Source: Zoogloeaceae bacterium (GTDB taxonomy: Bacteria > Pseudomonadota > Gammaproteobacteria > Burkholderiales > Rhodocyclaceae). From it: a stretch of 36,186 nt of DNA. Each line of letters opens with the position of its first letter. Positions within the stretch are counted from its first letter, which is position 1. This document shows positions 1-6,695 of this stretch, in pieces. The notes below the pieces were generated by a model. It made no database searches. It was not told the DNA's origin and saw nothing but the letters and a program-made list of their open reading frames with translations. The DNA lies in contig JAISPO010000012.1 in NCBI GenBank assembly GCA_031274855.1, positions 1 to 36,186 on the forward strand, read 5' to 3'. The position numbers and the translations under genes were made by a program.

Positions 1-1
1 G

Positions 2-652
2 CTGCTCTCGGGCGCGGCTTATGCGCTTTCGCTCAATCAGCTTACGAACAAGGATGCGACTGATGGTCTCAAGGAGGCATTGACTCAGGGCGCGGGCAAG
101 GCGGTTGATCTGCTCGGCAAGGAAAATGGTTTTCTCGGCAACCCGAAGGTGCGGATTCCCTTGCCGGAGAAGTTCGAGAAGGTGGGCAAGACGATGCGTA
201 CCTTCGGTATGGGCAAACAGGTCGACGAGTTGGAGACTAGCTTCAACCGCGCCGCAGAAGCTGCTGTGCCGGAGGCGAAGAAGCTGCTGGTCGATTCGAT
301 TAAGCAGATGTCCGTGCAGGATGCCAAAGGTGTCCTGACCGGCGGCGACAATGCGGCCACCGAATATTTCCGCCGCACGACTTCCGCGCCGCTGAGCGAC
401 AAGTTTCGGCCCATCGTGCAGCAGGCGATTGCCAAGGTAAAGCTGGCCGAGCAGTACGACAAGTTTGCCGGCAGCGCCGCCAAGTTCGGGTTGATCAGCA
501 AGGAAGACAGCCAGTTGGATAACTACGTCACCAACAAGGCGCTCGATGGCCTGTATCTGATGATCGCGGAGGAGGAAAAGGCGATTCGTCAGGATCCGGT
601 CGGCGCTGCCGGCAAGCTGGCGCAAAAGGTGTTTGGCGCGTTGCGCAATTAA
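2..652 (+). CDS. DUF4197 domain-containing protein, 5' partial
   Basis: The reading frame is open from base 2 to the TAA at 650-652, so the true start lies before the window. The first visible residues (LLSGAAYALSLNQLTNKDA) look like the end of a signal peptide followed by the DUF4197 N-terminus, rich in 'LKEALTQGAGKAV'-type helix. DUF4197 proteins are exported, mostly alpha-helical proteins of about 220-240 residues with no firmly established function; about 216 residues are visible here. The TTG at position 80 is inside the domain and is not the start. The gene is followed after 9 bp by rep in the same reading frame. The family call rests on recognised sequence pattern; the function is unknown. 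Confidence 0.8.
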   Translation: MLSGAAYALSLNQLTNKDATDGLKEALTQGAGKAVDLLGKENGFLGNPKVRIPLPEKFEKVGKTMRTFGMGKQVDELETSFNRAAEAAVPEAKKLLVDSIKQMSVQDAKGVLTGGDNAATEYFRRTTSAPLSDKFRPIVQQAIAKVKLAEQYDKFAGSAAKFGLISKEDSQLDNYVTNKALDGLYLMIAEEEKAIRQDPVGAAGKLAQKVFGALRN

Positions 653-661
653 GGGCTTCAC

Positions 662-2650
662 TTGCGGCAGGGACTCAACCCGCAACAGCGGGAGGCTATC
701 CGTTATCTCGACGGGCCGTTGCTGGTGCTAGCCGGCGCGGGCAGCGGCAAGACGCGCGTGATTACCGAAAAGATTGCCTGGCTGATCGACGAGTGCAAAA
801 TCGCGCAGCAGAACATTACGGCCATTACCTTCACGAACAAGGCCGCGAAGGAGATGAAGGAACGCGCCGCCAAGCTGGTTGGCAATCGCGGCGAGGGCCT
901 CAACATCTCGACCTTTCATGCGCTCGGCGCGCGCATTCTGCGCACGGAAGCGCGTTACGCCGGCCTCAAGCCCGGTTTTTCCATTCTCGACGCCTCGGAC
1001 GCGGCGCAGCTTTTTCAGGAAATGTTGAAGGATGCCGACAAGCTGCGCATTCGCATGATCCAGCAGCGCATTTCGCTCTGGAAGAACGCCGTGATCGGCC
1101 CCGATGAAGCCGCGAGAATTGCCGAAGACGATCTGGCCGCAGGCGCGGCCAAGGTTTACGCGGAATACGAACGCACGCTACGCGCTTATCAAGCGGTGGA
1201 TTTCGACGATCTGATCCGCCTGCCGGTGCTGCTGTTCGAGAATCACGATGAGGTGGCGAATCGCTGGCGCAGCCGCATCTGGCATTTACTGGTCGACGAG
1301 TATCAGGATACCAACCGCTGCCAGTACCGGCTGATGAAACTGCTGACCGGCGCGAGAGCGAGCTTTACCGCCGTCGGCGATGACGACCAGTCGATTTACG
1401 GCTGGCGCGGCGCGGACAGCGAAAATCTGCAACTGCTGCGCGGGGAATATCCGGCGCTCAAAATCATCAAGCTCGAACAGAATTACCGCTCGACCACGCG
1501 CATTCTCGCCGCCGCCAACGCGCTGATTTCGCACAATCCCAAACTGTTCGAGAAGAAACTCTGGTCGGACAAAGGCCACGGCGACATGATCCACATCGCC
1601 GCCTGCCGCGATAACGATCACGAAGCCGAGTGGGTGAGCGCGCGCTTGCAGGCGCATCGGCTGGAGCATCGCGGCAAGTGGAGTGATTACGCCATCCTCT
1701 ATCGCGGCAACCATCAGGCCCGCGCCTTCGAGGAGCAGTTGCGGGCGCAGAAAATTCCCTATGTGCTTTCGGGCGGCCAGTCATTTTTCGACAAGGCCGA
1801 AATCAAGGACATCACCTGTTACCTGCGCCTGCTGGCGAATCAGGATGATGATCCCGCCTTCATCCGCGCCGTCACCACGCCCAAGCGCGGCATCGGCGGC
1901 ACGACGCTGGAGGCGCTCGGCGTGGCTGCCGGACGGCGGCATCAAAGCCTGTTCGCCGCCATTTTCGCGGCGGGTCTCGAAACTGAAATCGCCACCAAAC
2001 CGCACGCAGCGTTGCGCGAGTTCGGTAACTTCATCAACCGCATTCAGCTTCGCGCCGGCAAGGAACCGGCGGGGCAGGCGCTGAACGATTTGCTTCGCGC
2101 CATCGGCTACGAGGCTTGGCTTTTTTCGACGCACGACCCCAAAGAGGCCGAGGGCAAGTGGCGCAACGTGCAGGACTTCGCCGAGTGGCTGGGCGACAAA
2201 GGGGCCGAGGAGAACAAGGGGTTGATCGAACTCGCGCAATCCGTCGCGCTCGCGTCCATGCTCGACAAGCAGGACAAGGAGCAGGATGCCGTGCAGCTTG
2301 CCACCCTCCATGCCGCCAAGGGTCTGGAATTCCGCCACGTCTTTCTGGTCGGCGTCGAGGAGGGCTTGTTACCGCATCGAGAATCCATCGACGCGGCCAA
2401 GCTGGAGGAGGAACGGCGTCTGATGTATGTCGGCATCACGCGCGCGCAAATGAGCCTGACCGTCACCTGGTGCGAAAAGCGCAAACAGGGCCGCGAAATA
2501 CTGACGCGGGAAATTTCGCGCTTCATCGACGAAATGGGCGAAGACCTGAAACGCACCGGCGGAAAATCGGCCACCCCCGCGCCCGAAGACAAAGCTGCCG
2601 GCCGCGCCCGCCTCGCCCAGTTCAAGGCACTGCTGGCGGGCGGGAAGTAA
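662..2650 (+). CDS. rep: ATP-dependent DNA helicase Rep (UvrD/Rep superfamily 1)
   Basis: A 3'-5' SF1A helicase that removes proteins ahead of replication forks and assists restart. At 662 residues it is close to E. coli Rep (673). Visible motifs: Walker A 'LAGAGSGKTR' near residues 22-31, motif Ia 'ITFTNKAAKEMKER', Walker B/motif II 'LLVDEYQDTN', motif III 'AVGDDDQSIYGWRGA', motif IV 'LEQNYRST', motif V 'LATLHAAKGLEFRHVF' and motif VI 'EERRLMYVGITRAQ'. The opening 'GLNPQQREAIRYLDGPLLVLAGAG' and the C-terminal 'LAQFKALLAG' favour Rep over UvrD or PcrA. The start is TTG at 662: the in-frame TAA of the preceding gene at 650-652 leaves no earlier start, and AAGGG at 651-655 serves as a Shine-Dalgarno. 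The gene probably shares a transcript with the DUF4197 gene. Confidence 0.93.
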   Translation: MRQGLNPQQREAIRYLDGPLLVLAGAGSGKTRVITEKIAWLIDECKIAQQNITAITFTNKAAKEMKERAAKLVGNRGEGLNISTFHALGARILRTEARYAGLKPGFSILDASDAAQLFQEMLKDADKLRIRMIQQRISLWKNAVIGPDEAARIAEDDLAAGAAKVYAEYERTLRAYQAVDFDDLIRLPVLLFENHDEVANRWRSRIWHLLVDEYQDTNRCQYRLMKLLTGARASFTAVGDDDQSIYGWRGADSENLQLLRGEYPALKIIKLEQNYRSTTRILAAANALISHNPKLFEKKLWSDKGHGDMIHIAACRDNDHEAEWVSARLQAHRLEHRGKWSDYAILYRGNHQARAFEEQLRAQKIPYVLSGGQSFFDKAEIKDITCYLRLLANQDDDPAFIRAVTTPKRGIGGTTLEALGVAAGRRHQSLFAAIFAAGLETEIATKPHAALREFGNFINRIQLRAGKEPAGQALNDLLRAIGYEAWLFSTHDPKEAEGKWRNVQDFAEWLGDKGAEENKGLIELAQSVALASMLDKQDKEQDAVQLATLHAAKGLEFRHVFLVGVEEGLLPHRESIDAAKLEEERRLMYVGITRAQMSLTVTWCEKRKQGREILTREISRFIDEMGEDLKRTGGKSATPAPEDKAAGRARLAQFKALLAGGK

Positions 2651-2685
2651 TTCTATTTTTCATTCATTAACTTTTGCTCTTTCCC

Positions 2686-2762
2686 CGTCATTCTGCGCGT
2701 GGCGAAGCGAAGTCGCAGAATCCATAGACAACATGGACGCTGCGACTGCGCGCAGCATGACG
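2686..2762. repeat. Dispersed imperfect palindromic repeat, copy 1
   Basis: The segment opens with CGTCATTCTGCG and closes with CGCAGCATGACG, which are reverse complements except at one position, so the whole unit can fold. It contains an internal CGCAGAATCCA (2714-2724) complementary to the opening arm. A diverged second copy lies at 4371-4444 with the same internal landmarks (CGCAGAATCCA, ACATGGA, GCGACT). This unit sits between the convergent ends of rep and purU and could act as a transcription barrier, but no U-tract is present. The gene-free stretch 2651-2810 shows nothing else. Confidence 0.65.
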
Positions 2763-2810
2763 TGAGAATGGGATGGGGAATGTAATGAAATATGAATGGA
2801 ATAAGAGGCT

Positions 2811-3671
2811 CTAACGGAAGACGATCGTCTTGTTGCCGTGCACGAGAACACGGTCTTCGAGGTGGTAGCGCAGACCGCGGGCCAGCACGGTTTTCTCAAT
2901 GTCCTTGCCGTAGCGGATCATGTCGTCGGGCGAATCCGAGTGGTCGATGCGGATGACATCCTGCTCGATGATCGGGCCTTGATCGAGTTCGGTGGTGACG
3001 TAGTGGCAGGTCGCGCCGATCAGTTTGACGCCGCGCTGATAGGCTTGGTGATACGGCTTCGCGCCGGCGAAACTGGGCAGGAAGCTGTGATGAATGTTGA
3101 GAATGCGGCGCGGATAAACATCGCACAACTCAGACGGCAAAATCTGCATGTAACGCGCCAGCACAATGGTGTCGGCGCGGGCCGCGTCGATCAGGCGGCG
3201 CACTTCGGCATAGGCCGCCGGTTTGTTGTCCGGCGTGACCGGCACTTGATGGAACGGAATGCCGTGCCACTCGACGAAACCTTTGAAGGTATCGTGATTC
3301 GAAATCACACAGGGGATTTCGATGTCGAGTTCCTTCGACTGCCAACGCGCCAGCAGGTCGTAGAGGCAATGTTCCTGTTTGGAAACCAGCATGACGACGC
3401 GCTTCTTGACGGCGCTGTCGGTGATTTGCCAGTCCATGCGCAACTCATCGGCAACCGGCTGAAAACGCTGACGCAGTTCGGTCAGCGCGAAGGGCAGCGA
3501 ATCCGCCTTGACCTCAATGCGCATGAAATACTGACCAACCTCGTCGTCGGCATGGAAGCTCGATTCGAGTATCCAGCCACGATGCTCGGCGAAGAAACCG
3601 GTGACGCGGGCGATGATGCCGGTGCGATCCGGGCAGGACGCCGTCAGCGTGTAATAACGGTCACGATGCAT
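2811..3671 (-). CDS. purU: Formyltetrahydrofolate deformylase PurU
   Basis: Hydrolyses 10-formyl-THF to formate and THF, balancing the one-carbon pool and supplying formate for PurT. The 286-residue product has an N-terminal ACT domain (about residues 5-85, opening 'YYTLTASCPDRTGIIARVTGFF') and a C-terminal formyltransferase-like domain. The latter carries 'VISNHDTF', 'ILNIHHSFLPSF' and 'ATCHYVTTELDQGPII', which supply the conserved Asn/His/Asp catalytic set of the fold. Length matches the family (about 280-290). The ATG at 3671 is chosen because the ACT domain begins directly after it. It lies one base after the thrH stop, so translation is probably coupled. Its end faces the convergent rep gene across a repeat. 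Confidence 0.95.
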   Translation of the reverse strand: MHRDRYYTLTASCPDRTGIIARVTGFFAEHRGWILESSFHADDEVGQYFMRIEVKADSLPFALTELRQRFQPVADELRMDWQITDSAVKKRVVMLVSKQEHCLYDLLARWQSKELDIEIPCVISNHDTFKGFVEWHGIPFHQVPVTPDNKPAAYAEVRRLIDAARADTIVLARYMQILPSELCDVYPRRILNIHHSFLPSFAGAKPYHQAYQRGVKLIGATCHYVTTELDQGPIIEQDVIRIDHSDSPDDMIRYGKDIEKTVLARGLRYHLEDRVLVHGNKTIVFR

Positions 3672-3672
3672 G

Positions 3673-4281
3673 TCAGAGCGTCTGCGCGGCGTCGTCGATG
3701 GCGGCGCGCAACTCGGCATAGGTATTGGTGACGCGGAACTGCGGAAACTCGCGGATGACCTTCTCCGGCGCATGGAACAGAATGCCCGCATGGGCCTCGC
3801 CGAGCATGGCCGTATCGTTGTAGGAATCGCCGGCGGCGATCACCTTGAAATTGAGTTCCTTGAAGCGCCGCACCGATTCCTTTTTCTGGTTCGGCATTCG
3901 CAGATGGTAGTTAACGACGACGCCATTGGCATCCGCTTCCAGCTTGTGACAGAACAGCGCCGGCATCCCAAGTTGGCGCATCAAGGGCATGGCGAATTCG
4001 TAATAGGTATCGGAGAGGATGATGACCTGATAATCCTCGCGCAACGCATCGAGAAACTGCCGCGCGCCGGCTAGCGGCCCCATGCCGGCAATGACCTTCT
4101 GAATATCGGGCAGGCCGAGCCTGTGCTGCGCAAGCAGCGCCAGCCGGTAGCGCATCAACTTGTCGTAATCCGGCTCGTCGCGCGTCGTTCTGCGCAACTC
4201 GGGAATGCCGGTACGCTCGGCAAACTCGATCCAGATTTCCGGAACCAGCACGCCCTCAAGATCAAGACAAACGAGTTGCAC
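3673..4281 (-). CDS. thrH: Phosphoserine phosphatase / homoserine phosphotransferase ThrH
   Basis: A HAD-superfamily enzyme of the ThrH type, described in Pseudomonas aeruginosa as having phosphoserine phosphatase and phosphoserine:homoserine phosphotransferase activities. The 202-residue protein shows HAD motif I 'CLDLEGVLVPE' (nucleophile Asp7), motif II 'VIILSDTYYEF', a Lys region 'NQKKESVRRFK' and motif III 'VIAAGDSYNDTAML'. The C-terminal 'AHAGILFHAPEKVIREFPQF' is highly typical of ThrH and separates it from SerB. The start is GTG at 4281, fixed by the motif I position. It overlaps no gene upstream; purU follows after one base. The 5' leader holds a heptamer array and a palindromic repeat. 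Activity balance between serine and threonine synthesis cannot be told from sequence. Confidence 0.92.
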   Translation of the reverse strand: MQLVCLDLEGVLVPEIWIEFAERTGIPELRRTTRDEPDYDKLMRYRLALLAQHRLGLPDIQKVIAGMGPLAGARQFLDALREDYQVIILSDTYYEFAMPLMRQLGMPALFCHKLEADANGVVVNYHLRMPNQKKESVRRFKELNFKVIAAGDSYNDTAMLGEAHAGILFHAPEKVIREFPQFRVTNTYAELRAAIDDAAQTL

Positions 4282-4317
4282 GGCAGCACCCCAAAGTTGA
4301 AAAACGCGATTTTACGC

Positions 4318-4360
4318 GCTACAGGCTACAGGTTACAGATTTCAGGATACAGGGTTTCAG
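4318..4360 (-). repeat. Degenerate 7-bp (CTGNNNN) tandem array upstream of thrH
   Basis: Read on the minus strand this is six CTG-initiated units: CTGAAACC (8 bp), CTGTATC, CTGAAAT, CTGTAAC, CTGTAGC, CTGTAGC. On the plus strand CAG recurs at 4322, 4329, 4336, 4343, 4350 and 4358. The array ends 36 bp before the thrH GTG and its CTG strand is the sense strand of thrH. A matching array in opposite orientation lies at 5608-5649. Confidence 0.8.
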
Positions 4361-4370
4361 CAACCTGCCT

Positions 4371-4444
4371 CGTCATTCTGCGCAGAGCAAAGCATAACCG
4401 CAGAATCCAAACGCCACATGGATTTCGCGACTACGGGCAAGACG
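4371..4444. repeat. Dispersed imperfect palindromic repeat, copy 2
   Basis: Diverged copy of the 2686-2762 unit. Shared landmarks in the same order are CGTCATTCTGCG, CGCAGAATCCA, ACATGGA, GCGACT and a terminal GACG. It directly abuts the heptamer array at 4318-4360. Together with the heptamers it fills most of the 223-bp gap between the unrecognised gene (4505) and thrH (4281). The rest of that gap (4445-4504) shows nothing recognisable. A possible thrH minus-strand -10 (TAAAAT, 4314-4309) is present without a convincing -35. Confidence 0.6.
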
Positions 4445-4504
4445 AGGGTGCCTAACGCCCAAACTCGGCCACCGCTCTGATACAGCTACCGAGTACCGAA
4501 GCGC

Positions 4505-5497
4505 CTAGTTTTGCGCCTCGCTAACGACATTGGGCCTGTCACAACCAGCACGTTTAATGTTGTATTCATAGCGGCCGAAGTCCCAAGTGCGGTTAATTCT
4601 TCGCTCGTTCAACGCGGTACGTCGACCGTTGGGATTCTCAATGACACCATCACCACGCTCGAAACTGCGCATCTCGGCAACATCAGCATCGTCGTCTTGG
4701 CGCAACCGTTTCAGTCCTGCCAGCAACTCAGCACAGGAAAAGTTGAGCCGCTCCTTGCCCCGCGGCTCCACAAGACCGTCGGCCAGTTTGAAGAAGTATT
4801 CGCTACGCTCAATGTAGTGTTTTGTGTAGGGGTGATCGGGCAACGCCATTACCGTGGCAAGGTCGACTGTGATTTTGGTTCTCTCCTCGTCGTCAATTTC
4901 TCCCCCATCCTCTGCTTTTTTGATTAGGGGTTCCAAGGTTTTCAATAATAGCTGCACTCCGTCAACGGCGAGAGTCCGGTCGTAATACTTGCACTGATCC
5001 AGTTCAATCGGGTACATGCGATCATGGTATCGATCGTTTCCCCTTATATGCTCCGCATGGAGACGGTATTCATAATATCGACTGACTTCTTCCCTGCATT
5101 GGGCCGAGGTCTTGCCGCTATTTTTGCCACCACCCCAGCTTTGCTTGACATGTGGCGGGGTAAAGTGTTCGTCCACATAGTTGAAGCAGCCATACCGTTC
5201 CAAAATGTCCTGCCAAGTCTTGCAGTCTTCATGCTTGCTGATGGCCTCTTTCTCAGCACGCTCGTATCCGACGAGGACGGAATGGCTGGACTTATTGATA
5301 CGTCGGCCATCCTTGCCGTAATAGACCGGCTCCTCAACGACCGCAACGGCTGGCGGCTTCGGCAGGTGAACTCCCGCAAGCCACAGCATAATGACGGGTG
5401 AGTACCGAAAGAGTTCAAACAGGGCGACACCGATCAAAATGGCTCGCAAAATGCGGAATAAACCGGGCGTCTTTGTTTCACGCATGGGGGGATCCAT
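4505..5497 (-). CDS. Unrecognised single-anchor membrane protein with six cysteines
   Basis: I do not recognise this 330-residue protein. It has a basic N-terminus and one or two closely spaced hydrophobic stretches (about residues 13-30 and 33-43), then a long hydrophilic region rich in charged and aromatic residues. This suggests an N-terminal membrane anchor with a periplasmic body. Six cysteines (92, 104, 134, 169, 255, 319) all lie outside the anchor and could form disulfides. There is no lipobox and no known catalytic motif. The start may be the ATG at 5497 or the one four codons later (5485), which has GGA nine bases upstream. Sampled lines are about 45-50% GC against 60-70% in neighbours, suggesting later acquisition. 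The gene stands alone, bracketed by repeat elements. Confidence 0.6.
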   Translation of the reverse strand: MDPPMRETKTPGLFRILRAILIGVALFELFRYSPVIMLWLAGVHLPKPPAVAVVEEPVYYGKDGRRINKSSHSVLVGYERAEKEAISKHEDCKTWQDILERYGCFNYVDEHFTPPHVKQSWGGGKNSGKTSAQCREEVSRYYEYRLHAEHIRGNDRYHDRMYPIELDQCKYYDRTLAVDGVQLLLKTLEPLIKKAEDGGEIDDEERTKITVDLATVMALPDHPYTKHYIERSEYFFKLADGLVEPRGKERLNFSCAELLAGLKRLRQDDDADVAEMRSFERGDGVIENPNGRRTALNERRINRTWDFGRYEYNIKRAGCDRPNVVSEAQN

Positions 5498-5574
5498 TCC
5501 AGAATGTGTTTTCAGGCCGAGCTACATATAAACAAGCTATCTTGAAGAAAGCAGTGTCGTCTAACTTGTAAATG

Positions 5575-5602
5575 CTTGTCAATCCTGATCGGGAATGACA
5601 AG
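5575..5602. repeat. Palindromic element upstream of the second heptamer array
   Basis: A perfect 7-bp inverted repeat CTTGTCA (5575-5581) / TGACAAG (5596-5602), with further TCC/GGA pairing inside after one mismatch, forms a hairpin. Its right edge GAATGACAAGG resembles the edge of the repeat next to the first heptamer array (GAATGACGAGG on the minus strand). This suggests the two composite units are related. No U-tract follows, so it is not a classic terminator. Confidence 0.55.
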
Positions 5603-5607
5603 GGGAA

Positions 5608-5649
5608 CTGAACTCTGTACCCTGACCCCTGAACCCTGTATCCTGTCAC
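5608..5649 (+). repeat. Degenerate 7-bp (CTGNNNN) tandem array upstream of the DUF475 gene
   Basis: Six units in exact 7-bp phase: CTGAACT, CTGTACC, CTGACCC, CTGAACC, CTGTATC, CTGTCAC, starting at 5608, 5615, 5622, 5629, 5636 and 5643. The last unit ends one base before the ATG at 5651, so the array occupies the place where a ribosome-binding site would be. Its CTG strand is the sense strand of the downstream gene, as for the array before thrH. Confidence 0.85.
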
Positions 5650-5650
5650 T

Positions 5651-6673
5651 ATGACACCTTGGCACTCCCGTTTCATTGGCGCCGGTATTTTCTGCGTCAT
5701 CGCATTGGTCCTCGGCTACTTTGTGGGCGGGTGGACGGCGGTGGCGACGGTTGTTTTCCTGAGCGTACTGGAAATATCGCTGTCTTTTGACAATGCCGTC
5801 GTGAATGCCGGTGTTTTGTCCGGTTGGGGCGACAAGTGGCGCCGCCGCTTTCTGACCTGGGGCATTGTGATTGCGGTGTTCGGTTTGCGCTTCGCTTTTC
5901 CGGTGGCGGTGGTTGCCATTGCGACCGGCATCGGGCCGGTCAAGGCCATTGATCTTGCGTTCAACGACCCGGCCGAATATGGCCGCGTGCTGGGCGCTGC
6001 CCATCATCAAATCGCGGCTTTCGGCGGTGCCTTCCTGATGATGGTTTTCCTGAGTTTCTTCGTTGTCCGTCACAAGACGGATCATTGGCTGGGGGCGCTT
6101 GAGCGGCCATTGTCGCGTCTGGGCAAGCTGGAATCGATTGAGGCCGCGCTGGCGCTGTTTGCTGTGCTGGCGGCGTCCTGGCTGATTGCCGATCCGGTTC
6201 GGCAAGGCGAGTTCGTCGTGGCCGGCATCTGGGGCGTGGTGTTGTTCATCGTGGTCAAGGGGCTGTCCGCCCTGATCGGCGGCGAGGAAGAGTCGGTTCA
6301 TGAGCGGGCAGTCAAACAGGGCGCAGCCGGTTTTCTGTATCTGGAACTGCTGGATGCCAGTTTTTCCTTCGATGGCGTGATCGGCGCTTTTGCCATGACG
6401 CACGATCTCGTTATCATTGCGCTGGGCTTGGGCGTGGGCGCGATGTTTGTGCGCAGCTTTACCCTGCTGCTGGTCGAACGTGGCACGCTGGATACTTACC
6501 GCTATCTCGAACATGGCGCTTTCTGGGCAGTCGGCGCGCTGGCGGCCATCATGCTTTGGGGGGTTGAATTTCACATTCCAGAAGCCATAACAGGATTTTT
6601 GGGCGCGCTGCTGATCGTTCTGGCGCTCGGCAGTTCGATACGCGCCAATCGCAAATCGGCGCAAGCCTCATGA
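5651..6673 (+). CDS. DUF475 family integral membrane protein (TerC superfamily)
   Basis: A 340-residue polytopic membrane protein of the DUF475 branch of the TerC-like (LysE-related) superfamily. Two acidic intramembrane signatures identify it: 'LEISLSFDNAVVNA' (about residues 41-54) and 'LELLDASFSFDGVIGAFA' (about 232-249), the repeated 'FDN/FDG' motifs typical of TerC proteins. About eight or nine hydrophobic segments are visible. TerC/Alx relatives export manganese or are linked to tellurite and envelope stress, but the substrate of DUF475 proteins is not established, so any metal role is inference. The start is ATG at 5651. No Shine-Dalgarno is visible, because the heptamer array runs up to the start codon. 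HtpX follows 22 bp downstream. Confidence 0.85.
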   Translation: MTPWHSRFIGAGIFCVIALVLGYFVGGWTAVATVVFLSVLEISLSFDNAVVNAGVLSGWGDKWRRRFLTWGIVIAVFGLRFAFPVAVVAIATGIGPVKAIDLAFNDPAEYGRVLGAAHHQIAAFGGAFLMMVFLSFFVVRHKTDHWLGALERPLSRLGKLESIEAALALFAVLAASWLIADPVRQGEFVVAGIWGVVLFIVVKGLSALIGGEEESVHERAVKQGAAGFLYLELLDASFSFDGVIGAFAMTHDLVIIALGLGVGAMFVRSFTLLLVERGTLDTYRYLEHGAFWAVGALAAIMLWGVEFHIPEAITGFLGALLIVLALGSSIRANRKSAQAS

Positions 6674-6695
6674 TGCAAGCAAGGAGAACCCCGTA

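Noticed and set aside
80..82. TTG as the start of the DUF4197 gene
   Set aside because: The frame is open to the window edge and the residues before it match the signal peptide and domain start.
2651..2810. Intrinsic terminator between rep and purU
   Set aside because: The palindrome there is imperfect, long and has no U-tract; it matches a dispersed repeat better than a terminator.
4318..5649. Heptamer arrays as CRISPR or as a transposon's terminal repeats
   Set aside because: Units are 7 bp with no spacers and no cas genes; no transposase gene or target-site duplication is visible.
5579..6664. A 361-codon minus-strand open frame opposite the DUF475 gene
   Set aside because: Its translation is the hydrophilic mirror of a membrane protein; the 'YRVQ/IQGSG' peptides at its end arise from translating the heptamer repeats.
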